From Flabesymbios commensalis (taxonomy: Eukaryota; Annelida; Polychaeta; Terebellida; Flabelligeridae), in assembly GCA_964017125.1 (NCBI GenBank), contig OZ024907.1, positions 25,172,476 to 25,236,475 of the forward strand: 64,000 bases of DNA, in the 5' to 3' direction. How positions within the stretch are numbered: position 1 is the stretch's first letter; each line of letters begins with the position of its first letter. Positions 36,378 to 48,074 of the stretch are shown one piece after another. A model generated the notes under the pieces. That model was not told the DNA's origin and did not search any database. It was given only the letters and a program-made list of their open reading frames with translations. A program made the position numbers and the translations under genes.

Positions 36378-37276
36378 CTCATTGCTACGTTACTGCCATC
36401 GATGACGATGGGTCGTAGATTAGAGCGGTCTTCGAGTGATGAAGGCGGTTCATCAGGTGATGCTGCTGGTGGTGGTTGTATTGTTGATGTGGAGCACTTC
36501 TCCTCCAATCTGTCTGTAGGCTCATCATGACACACTGTCATGGCCTGTGTAAAAGGCTCATCCTCTGCCCAGGAGAGGTCATCATCCTCATCCTCACTTA
36601 GATCACCCTTACCTCCAACCTTGATCAGCTCAGTGAGTAGCTCATTTTGACTGGCTGTCTGGGAAAGCTTTTTAAAAGCTGTCGCCACCTGCTCCTCCGT
36701 GTAGCCCAGCTTCAGAGCAAACTCCACCTTTGACGAGTACTCTGTCTTATTGCTGTTGTTCACCACCTGCTGGGTAGAGCACTTACTGATGACCACTTCT
36801 CTATCTGTGTCCTCACATTTGACGGTATCCGTGTTCTGATTATTCACAATAGAGGTATGTGGCTGGACCAGAGGGGGGTCATCAGAATGCTCCGCTGCCA
36901 GCGTGTCAGAGGCGGTCCTGCTCACGTCTGAGTGCTGATCCTGGTGCTGGGAGCTGTTGCGGCGGCTGGCACTCGGTGAGGAGTCCGAGCTGTAGCAAGA
37001 GTCATTGTTACTCTCACCCCCTGGACTCAGCATGAACGTTTGCCTTAGTACGGCCAGTGTGCCAGCTGATTCCGTGACCGCTATCCCGTCAGCTGAGCTG
37101 GCCACGCCAACACAGGTGCTGGCATCGGCTCGATGGCTGACTGGATGCTCCACAACAATTTTGGCGGCCCTCTCCTCCAGTTCATCTTGCCAACCCGCTC
37201 TCCTTGCTGCTTGCTGTACGGCCAACTCCAGCTCATTAGGCTCATGGTCTGCCAGTGTTAGAGACTGTACGTAGGT
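36378..37276 (-). CDS. ZC3H12: Regnase/MCPIP (ZC3H12-like) RNase, exon A: N-terminal region, UBA-like segment, start of PIN domain
   Basis: Internal coding exon of 899 bp, open throughout, flanked by an AG acceptor (intron ending TGTTTACAG) and a GTTAGT donor. It encodes 299 residues plus two bases of a split Ser codon. Residues 1-180 are low in order, rich in Ser, Asp, Gln and Asn. Residues about 183-221 (from KVEFALKLGYTEEQVATAF) match the UBA-like segment of Regnase proteins. An acidic patch follows (SEDEDDDLSWAEDE). Residues 287-299 (LRPIVIDGSNVAM) open the PIN/NYN domain, and Asp293 is the first metal-binding residue. In the family this domain is an Mg-dependent endonuclease that degrades stem-loop mRNAs, often in immune control. 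An in-frame ATG just upstream lies within the acceptor, so it is not the start. The true start is either in an unseen upstream exon or at the internal Met of TFMLSPGG. Which ZC3H12 paralogue this is cannot be told. Confidence 0.93.
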
Positions 37277-37886
37277 CTGTAAACATAACAAGGGGTAACT
37301 TTATAGTATTATATTTTTGTAAGAAGTAAGAAAGGATACACTGTAGTTAGATTGCAATATATCCAATCGAGATATATGCATATAAATTATGGATGATCAA
37401 GTTTCTTAAGGACACACTTCCTTTGAAATAAAACAAAAAGCAAAACAAAAAAGCACACGCGTGATGAAATAAATGACAGTATGAACGACACGTCGCACTG
37501 ACTGTGTGTAATCTGGATGAAGCACTGCAGGCACTTTATGGTTACACTGTAGAACGTTTTATTTGTGAATTACACAATTATATAGTCGGGAGATGAGTGG
37601 CGCTATGTTCCCTTAACATCCACTCCTATGTAATGTCAGTGCCTCAGGGCCCGGCAATACTCCCACTGCGGACGATACCTAAGTTGTTCTGCGTGCGTGA
37701 GTACTGCAACACTCCATCGAGCGCAGGTTGCTGCAGCACCATCGACCACAGCACAGCTCACGACTGTGTGCAAATAGCGCTAATGGACACAAACAACTGC
37801 ATGACTGGAGATAGAGAAATGAGAGCTCGACGGGCGACGACATCAAGCGTGAAAACAACACATAAATTATAGTCAATGGAGCTATA

Positions 37887-37997
37887 TCGACAACCCAGGA
37901 AACACAAAACATTTGTATGACATTTGTACAATCTTGGACCAACGTCGTTGGGCCGACGTTGTACAAATGTTATACAATTGTTTTGTGTTTGCTGGGA
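37887..37997. repeat. Foldback family G, divergent subfamily
   Basis: CCCAGGAAACACAAAACATT at the left, ATTGTTTTGTGTTTGCTGGG at the right. The inner arm ATTTGTACAATCTTGGACCA is unlike the usual one, yet pairs with GGCCGACGTTGTACAAAT on the other side. Confidence 0.8.
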
Positions 37998-38346
37998 AGG
38001 AGCTCTCTACAACATTGGGTGAAACGTGGCTAAATTGACAAGGGCATCATTAACTTCAGTCGCATGGTCTTAAGGTCGCGCTTTTCATGCCAATGTTTCC
38101 TAACCACAAGTAATATAGCAAGGGCTTGTCAAACCACACATTATGTAGAAGGCAATAAACAATGGTTTAACGCCAGATCAACTATGAATAATCGTTCTTG
38201 ACGTTGGTGCGGCGTTGAACCAATTTCTAGTGTCGCCTGAGTGATGACGCTTGCTGCTTATAGATTGGTAATAACATAACCCGTATCTATAAATATATTA
38301 CTTGATTGTCTCACTCTACCATGTTTACATGCTTAAAACTGTCCTA

Positions 38347-38460
38347 CCCATGCAGCAGACAAGAGATCTTAGCCCGATGTCGGTTTAACGTTGACCTACC
38401 GTCTGCGACGCTGGAACAACATCAAACAAACAACGCTTAAATGCATCGTGTATGCTGGGT
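38347..38460. repeat. Foldback family G copy, decayed
   Basis: Left end CCCATGCAGCAGACAAGAG, centre ACCTACCGTCTGCGACGCTG, right end ATCGTGTATGCTGGGT. Confidence 0.65.
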
Positions 38461-38744
38461 TATAAAAATGGGCTACTGAAGTAAAATATATCGACGTTGA
38501 TCAGTGTTGATGATTATTTACTGTTTGTTTATTCTGCAGGCAAGAATAGCTCGATACATAGATAAGACACAGCATAGGCCCACTATACATTGTAGTTATT
38601 AAATAATTGATCTCGTTATACGCATAGTTTGGAAAAGAATACAGAAATGAACAGAAAAAAGGGTATCTGAATTTGCCACTTTACAAAGTGTGTATTTTAT
38701 TCTCGCGCAAGGGAGCGATTGCTATATATTTTACTGCTGAGGAC

Positions 38745-38828
38745 ATATCGTCGCCTCAGAGCTAAAGGATCCTATCTGCCACTCTAACGAGTGTCAGATA
38801 GGATCCTTTAGCTCCGTGGCGACGATAT
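38745..38828. repeat. 84-bp palindrome
   Basis: ATATCGTCGCC-C-GAGCTAAAGG and complement flank a perfect inner arm (GGATCCTATCTG-CACTC) with the four-base loop TAAC. Arms are about 40 bp with three mismatches, so it is recent or kept alike. Confidence 0.85.
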
Positions 38829-39297
38829 ACATACATACCATGTATACGGTTCATACAGACCATAACATATAATTTGTCTTCACGTCGATGAATGAAGACA
38901 TTGATGTTACTATCTTTAATTTCCATACAGTCACAAATTAACATCTCTCTAAAGAAGTGTAGATATATGGAAGTGTAGATGTATAGAAGTGTAGCATACT
39001 TTACATATTATAGCAGATAGGCCGAAATATTTCGTATTTGTAATAATAGCTCCTATTTAAGTAAACAAATTCAGAAGTTCTTATTAATATACAAGTATGA
39101 CACAGGAAGATGATTGTCTCCGCTCGACTGTGTACGCTGTAAGCATTATACGATTTTGCATAAGCTTTTGAATTATATGCGCGATTAAAATAAAGAAAAT
39201 CTTCACCGAAAAAAATTATATTATGAAAAGTACGCCATACAGGCTGTGTAATATGTCTTGACACGGTTCTTTAGGTCACTGTGACCTTTAAATTATG

Positions 39298-39366
39298 CAG
39301 CAAACACATCAATGCAATGTTGGACCAGGTTCCACCACATTGGGATAATATTATTGTTTACTCGGG
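39298..39366. repeat. Foldback family G, fragment
   Basis: GCAGCAAACACATCAATGCA, then ATGTTGGACCAGGTTCCACC. The right part is worn. Confidence 0.5.
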
Positions 39367-39584
39367 AATTATTAATGCGATCAAACATGGGTCGCAGGAG
39401 GAAGTGCTAAAGGGATAGACCACTGTAATACGCGGGACTAGGGGGCCCTATAAATCAACGCGCCATAGACATGATAAAGACATCCCAGACTACAATCGGT
39501 AATCTGAGTGAGACATCTGTATGCATAAATAAAGTTTATATACAACGATTTACATCTTGGGAGCAATAAAATTTGCGGTGCGAA

Positions 39585-39611
39585 TTTTCAGTCGGTGTCA
39601 CCGACTGAAAA
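39585..39611. repeat. Perfect 13-bp-arm hairpin
   Basis: TTTTCAGTCGGTG, one T, then CACCGACTGAAAA. No known element end is attached. Confidence 0.8.
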
Positions 39612-39855
39612 CGAGGGGTCTCGCATCAATAATTCTATATAGTTCACACGCTGAAAATCGTTCTGTAGAAACTGTTTTTACACATACAAAATAATTCATA
39701 TGATGTACCTCGGAAAATTGCTCAGATTACCAACTGCCAGAGCGTACATGACAAAAAAAATGAAATATGTGGAAAACTATAGTTTAGAGTATTGGCTAAA
39801 TCGGTCCGAATTATCGCAGAAATTAACGCATTATCTCTATCGCAGTCTGATGTAT

Positions 39856-40106
39856 TTAACCCTTTCAAGCCTGAATTTGCATTGTTACCTTCATCCACTA
39901 CAAGCCGCGAATTGCTGACGCAATTCTCGACTTGTAGTGGATGAAGATGATTCGATGTGGTTTATAAATTAAATAAAATTACTTTGTATTGGTAAACCAT
40001 TTTCATGGAAATTTTCGTTCTAAAACCCTTGGTTGTAGGAAAATTAAGTATGTTTTCCGAGATGTAAAATGATGCCTTAATGCATCGTGAGGGCTTAAAG
40101 GGATCA
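39856..40106 (+). mobile_element. TTAA MITE, family D
   Basis: Left TTAA and CCCTTTCAAGCCTGAA intact. The right end reads GGCTTAAAGGGATCAA, with the target copy mutated. Stem apex AATTGC-TGAC-GCAATT. Confidence 0.85.
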
Positions 40107-40539
40107 ACAAAAAATGTATGACGTAACTATGTAAGCTTCATAATATACCAATCGATAGAATTATGACAACCACCGCCAATGCGCCATTCAGAATATTTGT
40201 TGCATAGAATTGTATATTTTATTTATTTACACAGCGATCCAATGTGGCTAATTACACCCGCTCACGTTTGTTTGAATAATAAACTATATCGATACCAAGA
40301 TGTGTCGTTCCGCTGATAAAAAACAGTAGTCATGGAAAGGTGCCCATCTATAGACGACTAATCATCAATATATGTGTTGCATTAGCGTACCCCATGGTCA
40401 TATATATGTTATAGAAGTCATTTCGCACTGAGCGTCATTCGTGTATATCTTTCATTCCTTTCGATGGTATAGTATGAAAGCTCGGCGTGGCCTTCTTATT
40501 TCTGATTGCCAGAGTTTTTCTTAAGCCTAATACAATAGC

Positions 40540-40618
40540 CAGTAGAGACTTCCGAACTCAATGCCGGCCCATCATTACATCAACATTGGTTCAACATTGG
40601 TTGTCGTGTTAACTGGGT
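40540..40618. repeat. Foldback family G, fragment
   Basis: AACTCAATGCCGGCCCATCA and then CAACATTGGTTGTCGTGTTA, closing with ACTGGGT. Confidence 0.5.
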
Positions 40619-40629
40619 CAGAAGTCGAT

Positions 40630-41375
40630 ATTGGCACTCAAAAGTCTTTTGTTGACTTCCGTGGGTCAGTCCCCGTGAATTCAAAACATAAATAACAAAT
40701 CTGTAAAAATTAGACATTGATGAGAATATTACGTAATTTCACTAGCTGTTTGTTCCACCAGGGCCTGATACTTCAGTTATTGGAATAAAAGATACCGAAT
40801 CCTCATTAATGTATAAACATGATCTTATTATGTATATTCATTGATCAGGGCTGGGGTTCTCAGTTATTTCCCTGTGGTTAGATGACACAAACATATTATT
40901 GATCTCTCTTTTGACGCGTGCAAAGTAACGCACAAGAATAGATGGAAGCGGTTCAATACATGCACTGACACTGGTATTGTCGACTGCTTTTTATATGCTA
41001 TCAACATGATCAATGAGCAATATAAAATGATATCAACTCAACTCTCCCAATGTTAATTGTTCCCCATTAACATTTCGTTTTAACACAATCTGCCAATTAC
41101 CAAATTCAAATTCATGAAAAATATCACTTCGAAATATGATACTATAATCATGGTATATGCAGCTCTGTTTCAGACAATTTGGCAACAAAGGGTTAGAGCG
41201 CCATGTGAATAAACTATATAATTTTGATGTCTCAACCAGAAATTTTAAGGGAATTATACAATGCCATCCTGGTATTGATAGGTCGTATATACCACTGTAC
41301 AAATTGATACGACTCTTTCAACCACCTAAGCGCCCAGCGCGACTATTCTTCTTTTAACCTTTTATTAGCAGGTTA
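40630..41375. other. No recognisable feature
   Basis: Apparently unique DNA. Reading frames of 60-90 codons show no family resemblance. Confidence 0.4.
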
Positions 41376-41379
41376 TATC

Positions 41380-41577
41380 ATAGTTATTGTGAATGAAATG
41401 AACGTTTGAACATCAAGATGTGCAAGTGTTTGGTCTGAAATTAAACAAATATGACACAAAAATTAAAGTGCTACAATAAAAATATTCACCCACTCGATAT
41501 TGTGGATATTGTGGATCACGGTAGACAGATACATCATCAAGTGGGTGAAAATTACAAAAAAAAAATTAAGCAGCGCC
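41380..41577 (-). mobile_element. Hairpin MITE family B, interrupted by family A
   Basis: Contains GTGAATGAAATGAACGTTTG, AAGTGTTTGGTCTGAAATTA and the stem TTCACCCACT / AAGTGGGTGAA. The family A copy at 41578 starts just after its hairpin. Confidence 0.65.
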
Positions 41578-41824
41578 TTAAACCTTTAACCGCCAAATTA
41601 TACATTCTGAATTTTCACCCACTTGAAGTTGTGTCTCGCTGACGCGATCCACAACTTCAAGTGAGTGAAAATTATTCCGATTTGACAAAATGGAGGTCAT
41701 CTGTTTTCAAATATTGCTGATTGATGTCACATTTTATCTTCAACCTTGTTTAAAAGGTGGTACTTAATGTGCTAATAAACAATGAACACCCGAATATATG
41801 CGACACCGGCGGTTAAAGGGTTAA
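41578..41824 (+). mobile_element. TTAA MITE, family A
   Basis: TTAA flanks; left terminus AACCTTTAACCGCC has lost one C, right terminus GGCGGTTAAAGGG. Stem apex TCGC-TGAC-GCGA. Length 247 bp. Confidence 0.85.
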
Positions 41825-41848
41825 GGGTTACATTTTCACTCGTTTGTA

Positions 41849-41886
41849 AGTGTGTTTCGCTACCGTCACGGTAGCGAAACACACTT
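41849..41886. repeat. Strong hairpin beside the family A MITE
   Basis: AAGTGTGTTTCGCTACCG and complement with a two- to four-base centre (TCA). It may be the remaining hairpin of the neighbouring family B-like element. Confidence 0.75.
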
Positions 41887-42394
41887 TCAAGCCAGTGAAG
41901 AACGAATAAACGAATAACGAATAAACTCTATCCACTTCTATCCTGTGTAAATATAGCTCGTTTATTATTGTTACTTTTCTCAGGACTAGTAATTCCCACC
42001 ATCGGCAGCAGAATGTTAAATCCGTTTAAATTTATTCTCAATTATCTAGAATTATTCCATTCGAAAGTAATATTACTATTGGTGGACTCTCAAAGCTTGA
42101 TACACGTGTTGAGCATGTCCAGTGCTTACTTTCATTATTGAAAAGTTGATGGTACGCGATGCGTTCATGCAAGAAACATATCACGTATATCATGTATATT
42201 ATGATGTCATTGCGGCGTGGAGCCTAGTAACATGATGATGCAAATGGCTGTGCTACCCATGGGTGACAAGGCATAAGAAGAGAGGTCTATGTTATAGAGG
42301 CTATAAACAGACAAATCATTTAATACTAACGCTTACTCGTCCCACACATGATGTAACTAGAAGGGTCTAGTTTTTGTAAACAAAAAACTGAAGA

Positions 42395-43100
42395 TGTCTC
42401 CCCTCCAGCAGCTTAAAGGTTGATAGCAAAACACGCGACATTGCCATTCCCATTCCCAATGCTGTTTTAATGTTGGGCCAGCGTCGAAGACGGTGGGCTA
42501 ACATTGAAACAGCTTGTGTGAATACCCAATGTTTGCTGGATAGCTAAGTGGATCCGCATTATGCAGCGGCCAAGTCGCCTACCACCAGCAAACATGACAC
42601 GTCAACCCAATGCCGGTTCAACGCTGGTCCACCATCGCCAGCTCTGGCCAACAACCATTCAACACTGGGCAGTGCTTTCTGTTGGCGGTAGTGTGTCCAC
42701 AGAATACAAGCTGACACCGATCTAATGTCTGTTAAATGTTGGGCCAGCATCGCCGGTGCTGGGCAGTATCTATTCAGCCCTAGTCAGTACTTCATGTTGG
42801 CGGTACAAGCACGATGCTTTGAACCAAAGCTGGGTTGATGTTTGTCCGCAGTCTGTGACGCTGGCCCACATTCAGCGTGGCGCCAAACACAACACCGTAA
42901 CCCAATACTGGGCTAATTTTGGATCAGCGTCGTATACGGTGGGCCAACATTAGCCCAGCATTGGGTCAACGTCTCCTGTTTGACTGCCTGCACGATAGAA
43001 TGGGACATACAGACGGAGAGAACGCACAGACACAAACTGAGCGGACAAACTGAGCGGACAAAGGTAAACCAACATGTCCCCACATCTTCAGAGGGGAGAC
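42395..43100 (-). mobile_element. TIR transposon (TGTCTCCCCTC), short inverted copy
   Basis: Ends TGTCTCCCCTCCAGCAGC and CAGAGGGGAGAC, 706 bp. Read on the minus strand it is collinear with 28303-29247, sharing TGGCGCCA-GCTGA-TGTGGGCC and GTACTGACTAGGGCTGAATA-like blocks. A family G foldback (42425-42541) lies inside. The near-palindrome at 42369-42391 beyond its left end matches that outside the first copy. Confidence 0.65.
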
Positions 43101-43109
43101 TTCATAAAT

Positions 43110-44095
43110 TGCTTATGCTATCACGTAAAGCTGTATTTATAATAACGAGACAATACATCATTATCTTGGTATCGATGAGTGGCGGTTAAATTGTGAAAAG
43201 TTAAGTTCACTTCCAAGGAAGTGTCAATAGATTTGTGTGATGGCAGTTTGACAATGTAAACACGTTACAATATACATGTATTAGAAACATTATCAATTTT
43301 CTTGCAAACTATAACTGATGTAATAAAAAATGTCAACAATAAAAAACAAAATTGTATAACATGAGTGGCTACACATGGCAAGTCTTCAATACTCCACACA
43401 ACTACACTGCCGATAAAGTGCTTAGAGTACAGTACGATTGTAGATAAAACGTCTATAAATTCCTACTAGTCCCCTATTGAGCTTTCGGTGAATGAAAATG
43501 TTTGAAAAGCTAACAGTTTCAATGCTGTGCATGCAGTGGCCCATGACACACTTGACATAAGGATTACAAATACTGAGAGCAGAATATTGATAAGATATTA
43601 AAACGCACAAAACTTACACCCTCATGTAATACTTGATAAAAAAAACATGCACAAATTTGAATTTATCTAAAAATTAGAAAAAATTAACGATATAACTTCC
43701 ATTGATTTGAAATACCACCCATTTGAAAATTTTAGTGTTTTATCTGGCTCAAAAATAGTCTTTATGAAACAACGTTGTGAATAATATGCCTGCGACAACA
43801 ACATCGGGTTAACTTATATTCTGAATACATTTGCTTGACTGTAGGCTATAATATTATAGCCTATTATGTCCTGGTAAGCCTGATAACACTAACGCTCTAA
43901 ACTACCAACTGAAAGGCCTGGTACCAGTCAATAGTTTATTAAAAACAAATTATTTATACTCACGATACCAACTCTGTTAACATGATGTGAAGACAGAAGA
44001 TTTTAACGTGACGTAACAAGTTGTATGGTAACAGCAGACAGATGATTTTGGATCTGGCTGGGTATGGTAGGTATACAATTCATCTGACTTAATGA
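43110..44095. other. No recognisable feature
   Basis: AT-rich DNA, probably 5' intron or intergenic. Nothing named. Confidence 0.4.
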
Positions 44096-44098
44096 AAA

Positions 44099-44268
44099 CA
44101 GCCCAGCAAACAGAAGGTGTTGACCCATTGTTGAGCCAACATTGATCCAGCAATAGGGCAGCGTCTCCTGTGTGCTGCCCAGCAAACACGAGACGTTCAT
44201 CAAAAGCTGGTTCATTTTTGGCTCAACACGCAATCAGCATTGGTTAAACGTCTCGTGTTTGCTGGGTG
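44099..44268. repeat. Two abutting foldback family G copies
   Basis: First copy from GCCCAGCAAACAGAAGGTG to GCGTCTCCTGTGTGCTGCC. It is joined directly to a second from GCCCAGCAAACACGAGACGT to AACGTCTCGTGTTTGCTGGG, whose outer arms pair perfectly over 20 bp. Confidence 0.8.
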
Positions 44269-44308
44269 GGAGGCTGGCATTTGCCGGTTAACTATCAGTC
44301 GGTTACTT

Positions 44309-44445
44309 ATCAGTCCTGTCCCATATTCTCTCACAAGTTACGATATATCGTAGGCTTCTGATTGGTAGAGACGGCCATCTCGTCCAATTAGAAGCCTACG
44401 ATATATCGTAACTTGTATGCTACGAGAATACGGGCCCTGTAAACA
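44309..44445. repeat. Foldback element, family F
   Basis: Core arms ACAAGTTACGATATATCGTA and GGCTTCTGATTGG, each with a full complement, around GGCCATCTCG (44335-44418). Looser outer arms contain CCCATATTCTC / GAGAATACGGG. Arms are nearly identical, so this copy is young. Confidence 0.8.
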
Positions 44446-44480
44446 CGAGAAATAGGTCCAAAGCTCGCTAAAATAATTTC

Positions 44481-46892
44481 AACAAGACTACATAAGTCCA
44501 GGAGCTCCCGCTCCGAATTAGAATTTGATTTAAGCAATTTTGTGCAGGGTTATTAATGTAGTCCTAGGCTGGGTCAAAAATCAAGACGCAAGACGACTAG
44601 GTCTAAGAAGCCTAGTCTAAGAGTAAGATAAGAACTAGACAGTCTGTCAGAGATTGCAAACCTCCATTGAAATTAATGATCCTAATCAGTATCCCAGTGA
44701 TGGTCTACCTATCAAATTTTGTTTTATAGTAATGGACTAACATCTAACACAGTTTGCAAAATATTGGGCATGTGAAAGTAAATAATGGCCGATAGGGGGC
44801 CATTTTGAATTTGATCGAGTCAGAATTTTTCAAGATGCATCCTCAGCTGAAATCTCACATTTCATTCTATAGTAATCGTCTAGCTATCTAGCACGGTTCA
44901 CCAAATATCGGCCATGTGAAAGTGAATAATGGCCTAAAGGCGGCCATTTTGAATTTGATCAAGTCGAAATTTTCCAAGATGCATCCTCAGCTGAAATCTC
45001 ACATTTCATTCTATAGTAATGGTCTAGCCATCTAGCACGGTTTACCAAATATCGCCCATGTGAAAGTGAATAATGGCCGATAGGAGGCATTTTATAGTAA
45101 TGGTCAAGCTATCTAACACGGTTTACCAAATATAGCAATGTGAAAGTAAATAGTGGCCGATAGGCGGCCATTTTGAATTCGATTGAGTCGAAAGTTTTTA
45201 AAAAGCATCCTCTCTCGAAACGTCACATTTTGTTTTATAGTAATGGTCCAGCTATCTAACACGGTTTACCAAATATCAGCAATGTGAAAGTAAATGGTGG
45301 CCGATAAGCGGCCTTTTTGAATTCGATTGAGTCGAAAGTTTTTAAAAGGCATCCTCTCTCGAAACGTCACATTTTGTTTTATAGTAATGGTCTAGCTATC
45401 TAGCATGGTTTACCTGATATCAGGCCTATCGAGGTAAATAATGCTGATTGTCGGCCATTTTGAGTTCGTAAGTTAAAAATGTTCAGGGTGCATCCTCCCC
45501 CGAAAACTCACACTTTGTTTTATAGTAATCAGGTAATGGTCTAGCCATCTAGCACGGTTTACCAAATATCAGCCATGTGAAAATGAATAATGGCCGAAAA
45601 GTCGGCCATTTTGAATTTGATCAAGTCAATTTTTTTCAAGATGCATCCTCATCTGAAATCTCACATTTCGTTTTAAAGTAATGATCTAGCCATCTAGCAC
45701 GGTTGACCAAATAACAGCCATGTGAAAGTGAATAATGGCCGATAAGCGGCCATTTTGAATTTTATCGAGTCGAATTTTTTTGAGATGCATCCTCTCCTGA
45801 AATCACACATTTTGTTTTATAGTAATGGTCTAGCCATCTAGCACGGTTTACCAAATAACGGCCATGTGAAAGTGAATAATGGCCGATTGGCGGTCATTTT
45901 GAACTTGGACGAGTTGAATTTTTTCAAAATGTATCCTCTCCTGAAACCTTACAATTTGTTTTTTAGTAATGGTGTAGATATCTTGAGCTGTTTTCATGAT
46001 ATTCCACAATATCAGGCCTGTCGAGGTGAATAATGGCCGATAGGCGGCCATTTTGAATTTTATCAACTTGAAATTTTTCAAGATGCATCCTCTCCTGAAA
46101 CCTTACAATTGATTTGATATTAATGGTGTAGCTATCTTGAGCGGTTTTCATGATATTCCGCAATATCAGGCCTGTCGAGGTGAATAATGGCCGATAGGCG
46201 GCCATTTTTAATTTTATCGACTTGAAATTTTTCAAGATGCATCCTCTCCTGAAACCTCACAATTTGTTTTATAGTAATGGTGTAGCTATCTTGAGCGGTT
46301 TTCACGATATTCCGCAAAATCTTTCAGTCGGATTTACCGATGTTATAAATTAGGTCAAAGTGCTGGGTCAACTTCAAGGTCAAGGTCCAAAAACCTGAAA
46401 AGGCACAACTAGGGACCTTAGAGAACATGTATGTGCAATATGACTGTCATCGGCCCAGTACTTTTCGAGATCTGCTCCGGAAACGAAGTGCGCGTCAAAA
46501 CGTCTAAATGGGTCATAGTTCTGAACCAGAAGTAGGTCAAAGTTCAAATACAACAAAAGGCACAACTAGACCCCGTAGGGGTGTTGTGTGTAAGATTTGA
46601 AGACAATCGGACAAGTACTTTCAGAGATATGCTCCGGAAACGAATTGTTTACGGACGGCCCAACGGCCCAACGCCGTAACATCATCATTTTCTCCTCTGC
46701 GACCTTGCGTATTGAATTCAGATTAAAAATATTTTAACCTGTCCATTATCCACCTGGAAGTAACCCACATACCAAAATTGTTATCCTAGCTTATTTTCTT
46801 ACAAAGTTATAGGCAAAAGAAAAGGCAAAAAAAAAACGGAGGTAGAATCCATAGCTCCCTCCGTCTCACCTACGGTGACGGCGGGAGCTAAT
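44481..46892 (+). mobile_element. 2.4-kb tandem-repeat element, copy 1
   Basis: Starts AACAAGACTACATAAGTCCA with AGCTCCCGC shortly after, and ends with a hairpin (CTCCCTCCGTC-TCACC / GGTGACGGCGGGAG) followed by CTAAT. GCGGGAGCT at the end is the inverse of AGCTCCCGC at the start. Between are about 11 units of 140-155 bp, each with ATGGCCGATAGGCGGCCAT, GATGCATCCTC and GTTTTATAGTAATGGTCTAG, then a unique 550-bp 3' part (AGGCACAACTAG twice). No protein is encoded. The structure (short inverted end motifs, internal satellite, 3' hairpin) resembles Helentron-associated elements and the bivalve pearl family; this class is inferred. Confidence 0.8.
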
Positions 46893-48070
46893 AAAACTGA
46901 ACCATCCACCACCGAAGGGGTCAATTATCATGATTATGGATATTCTAGTTTACGACAATATCGAGGGTCTATACATAATAACAAAGTTTGCTCATTTTAA
47001 TTTTTAAACTGTACGTTAGCGATAGTGATGCGTAGTTTGAGTGAAAAACAATACAAATTTTGATGACATGCCGTTTTTATCAGTGCAAAGAAGTGGTCCA
47101 CATCAACTTATTCATTTATTGGGAAAATGGGAGGATTAATCTTCAGGTGACAACGTTGTTACGACCACGCACTTTCGCAAAACAATAGACCCGCTGCCAC
47201 ATACTCTCAAAGATTATGTTCATCACATTACGACTCATTGTCAACGCTATACCCAGTAGATGTGTGTAACAGACACTGAGCGACATGATCAAACAGACAA
47301 GTATCATATGCAGATTCTGTCAGTTCAGTTTCATCAGCGCGATGTCCATAAGAGCTTCTATTTCAATAGAAATTGACACAATGAGTTTCATCTGACATAT
47401 GTCACCATGACTGCAATATTTCGTGGGTTTTCTAATTTCGCGTTAACAGAGCCCCACGTATAACCTATATATTATAATTCCGTCAGATACAGGCAGTGTA
47501 AGAGCAGAGTTTGCGATTATAAACTGCCAGCGTAAAATTCACCGACAAGTTTCTTTTTATTTCCGCGAATTTCACGTCATTAAAAACCGCGTGAAATGTC
47601 ACCATTTACAGTAGAGTACCTACTCCCACACCATGTACGTAGTCACTGAACGTTACAAAAGCTGCGACCACAGAAAACAACCCATACTGGCTCAATGAAC
47701 GAGCATTGGCTTACATAGTCTCCTGTTTCCTGCGGTGGTGCCTTTATCCACGCGTTATGACGTCATGAATGCCAACTTTTGCAAAGTTCTGCACGTTGCA
47801 ACGCTCTCCACCCCATCTATTTTTCATTAGACATAGAGACAAATAGATTGCAATTTTGAGAAAAAGGTCGGCGAGCACGTCATACTGGACCGCCATTACT
47901 GCTCAAAAACCGCCCGACTACGGAACAGACAAATTACTACACAGATCATTCCCTTCGGGAATAGAAGGACGTTATCACCACTTTGTAATATGACGGATGC
48001 ACCTTTAAATCTCGAAAGGATATTGGATGCAAAATCCCCTACAGATCCCCGCACCACTGCTCTTCGTTTT
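46893..48070. other. No recognisable gene
   Basis: Unique-looking DNA. At 47685-47740 a worn family G piece (GGCTCAATGAACGAGCATTG, GTCTCCTGTTTCCTGC) can be seen. Confidence 0.4.
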
Positions 48071-48074
48071 TAAA

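Noticed and set aside
37005-37274. 89-codon plus-strand frame rich in Ser and Ala
   Set aside because: It is antisense to exon A of the RNase gene and has no family resemblance.
45848-46317. Overlapping minus-strand frames with a repeated peptide
   Set aside because: They arise from the 145-bp tandem units and do not extend through all units.
46862-46892. Classical Helitron end (hairpin then CTAAT)
   Set aside because: The hairpin overlaps the CTAA and the 5' end does not begin with TC, so a canonical Helitron is not supported; a Helentron-like class is left open.
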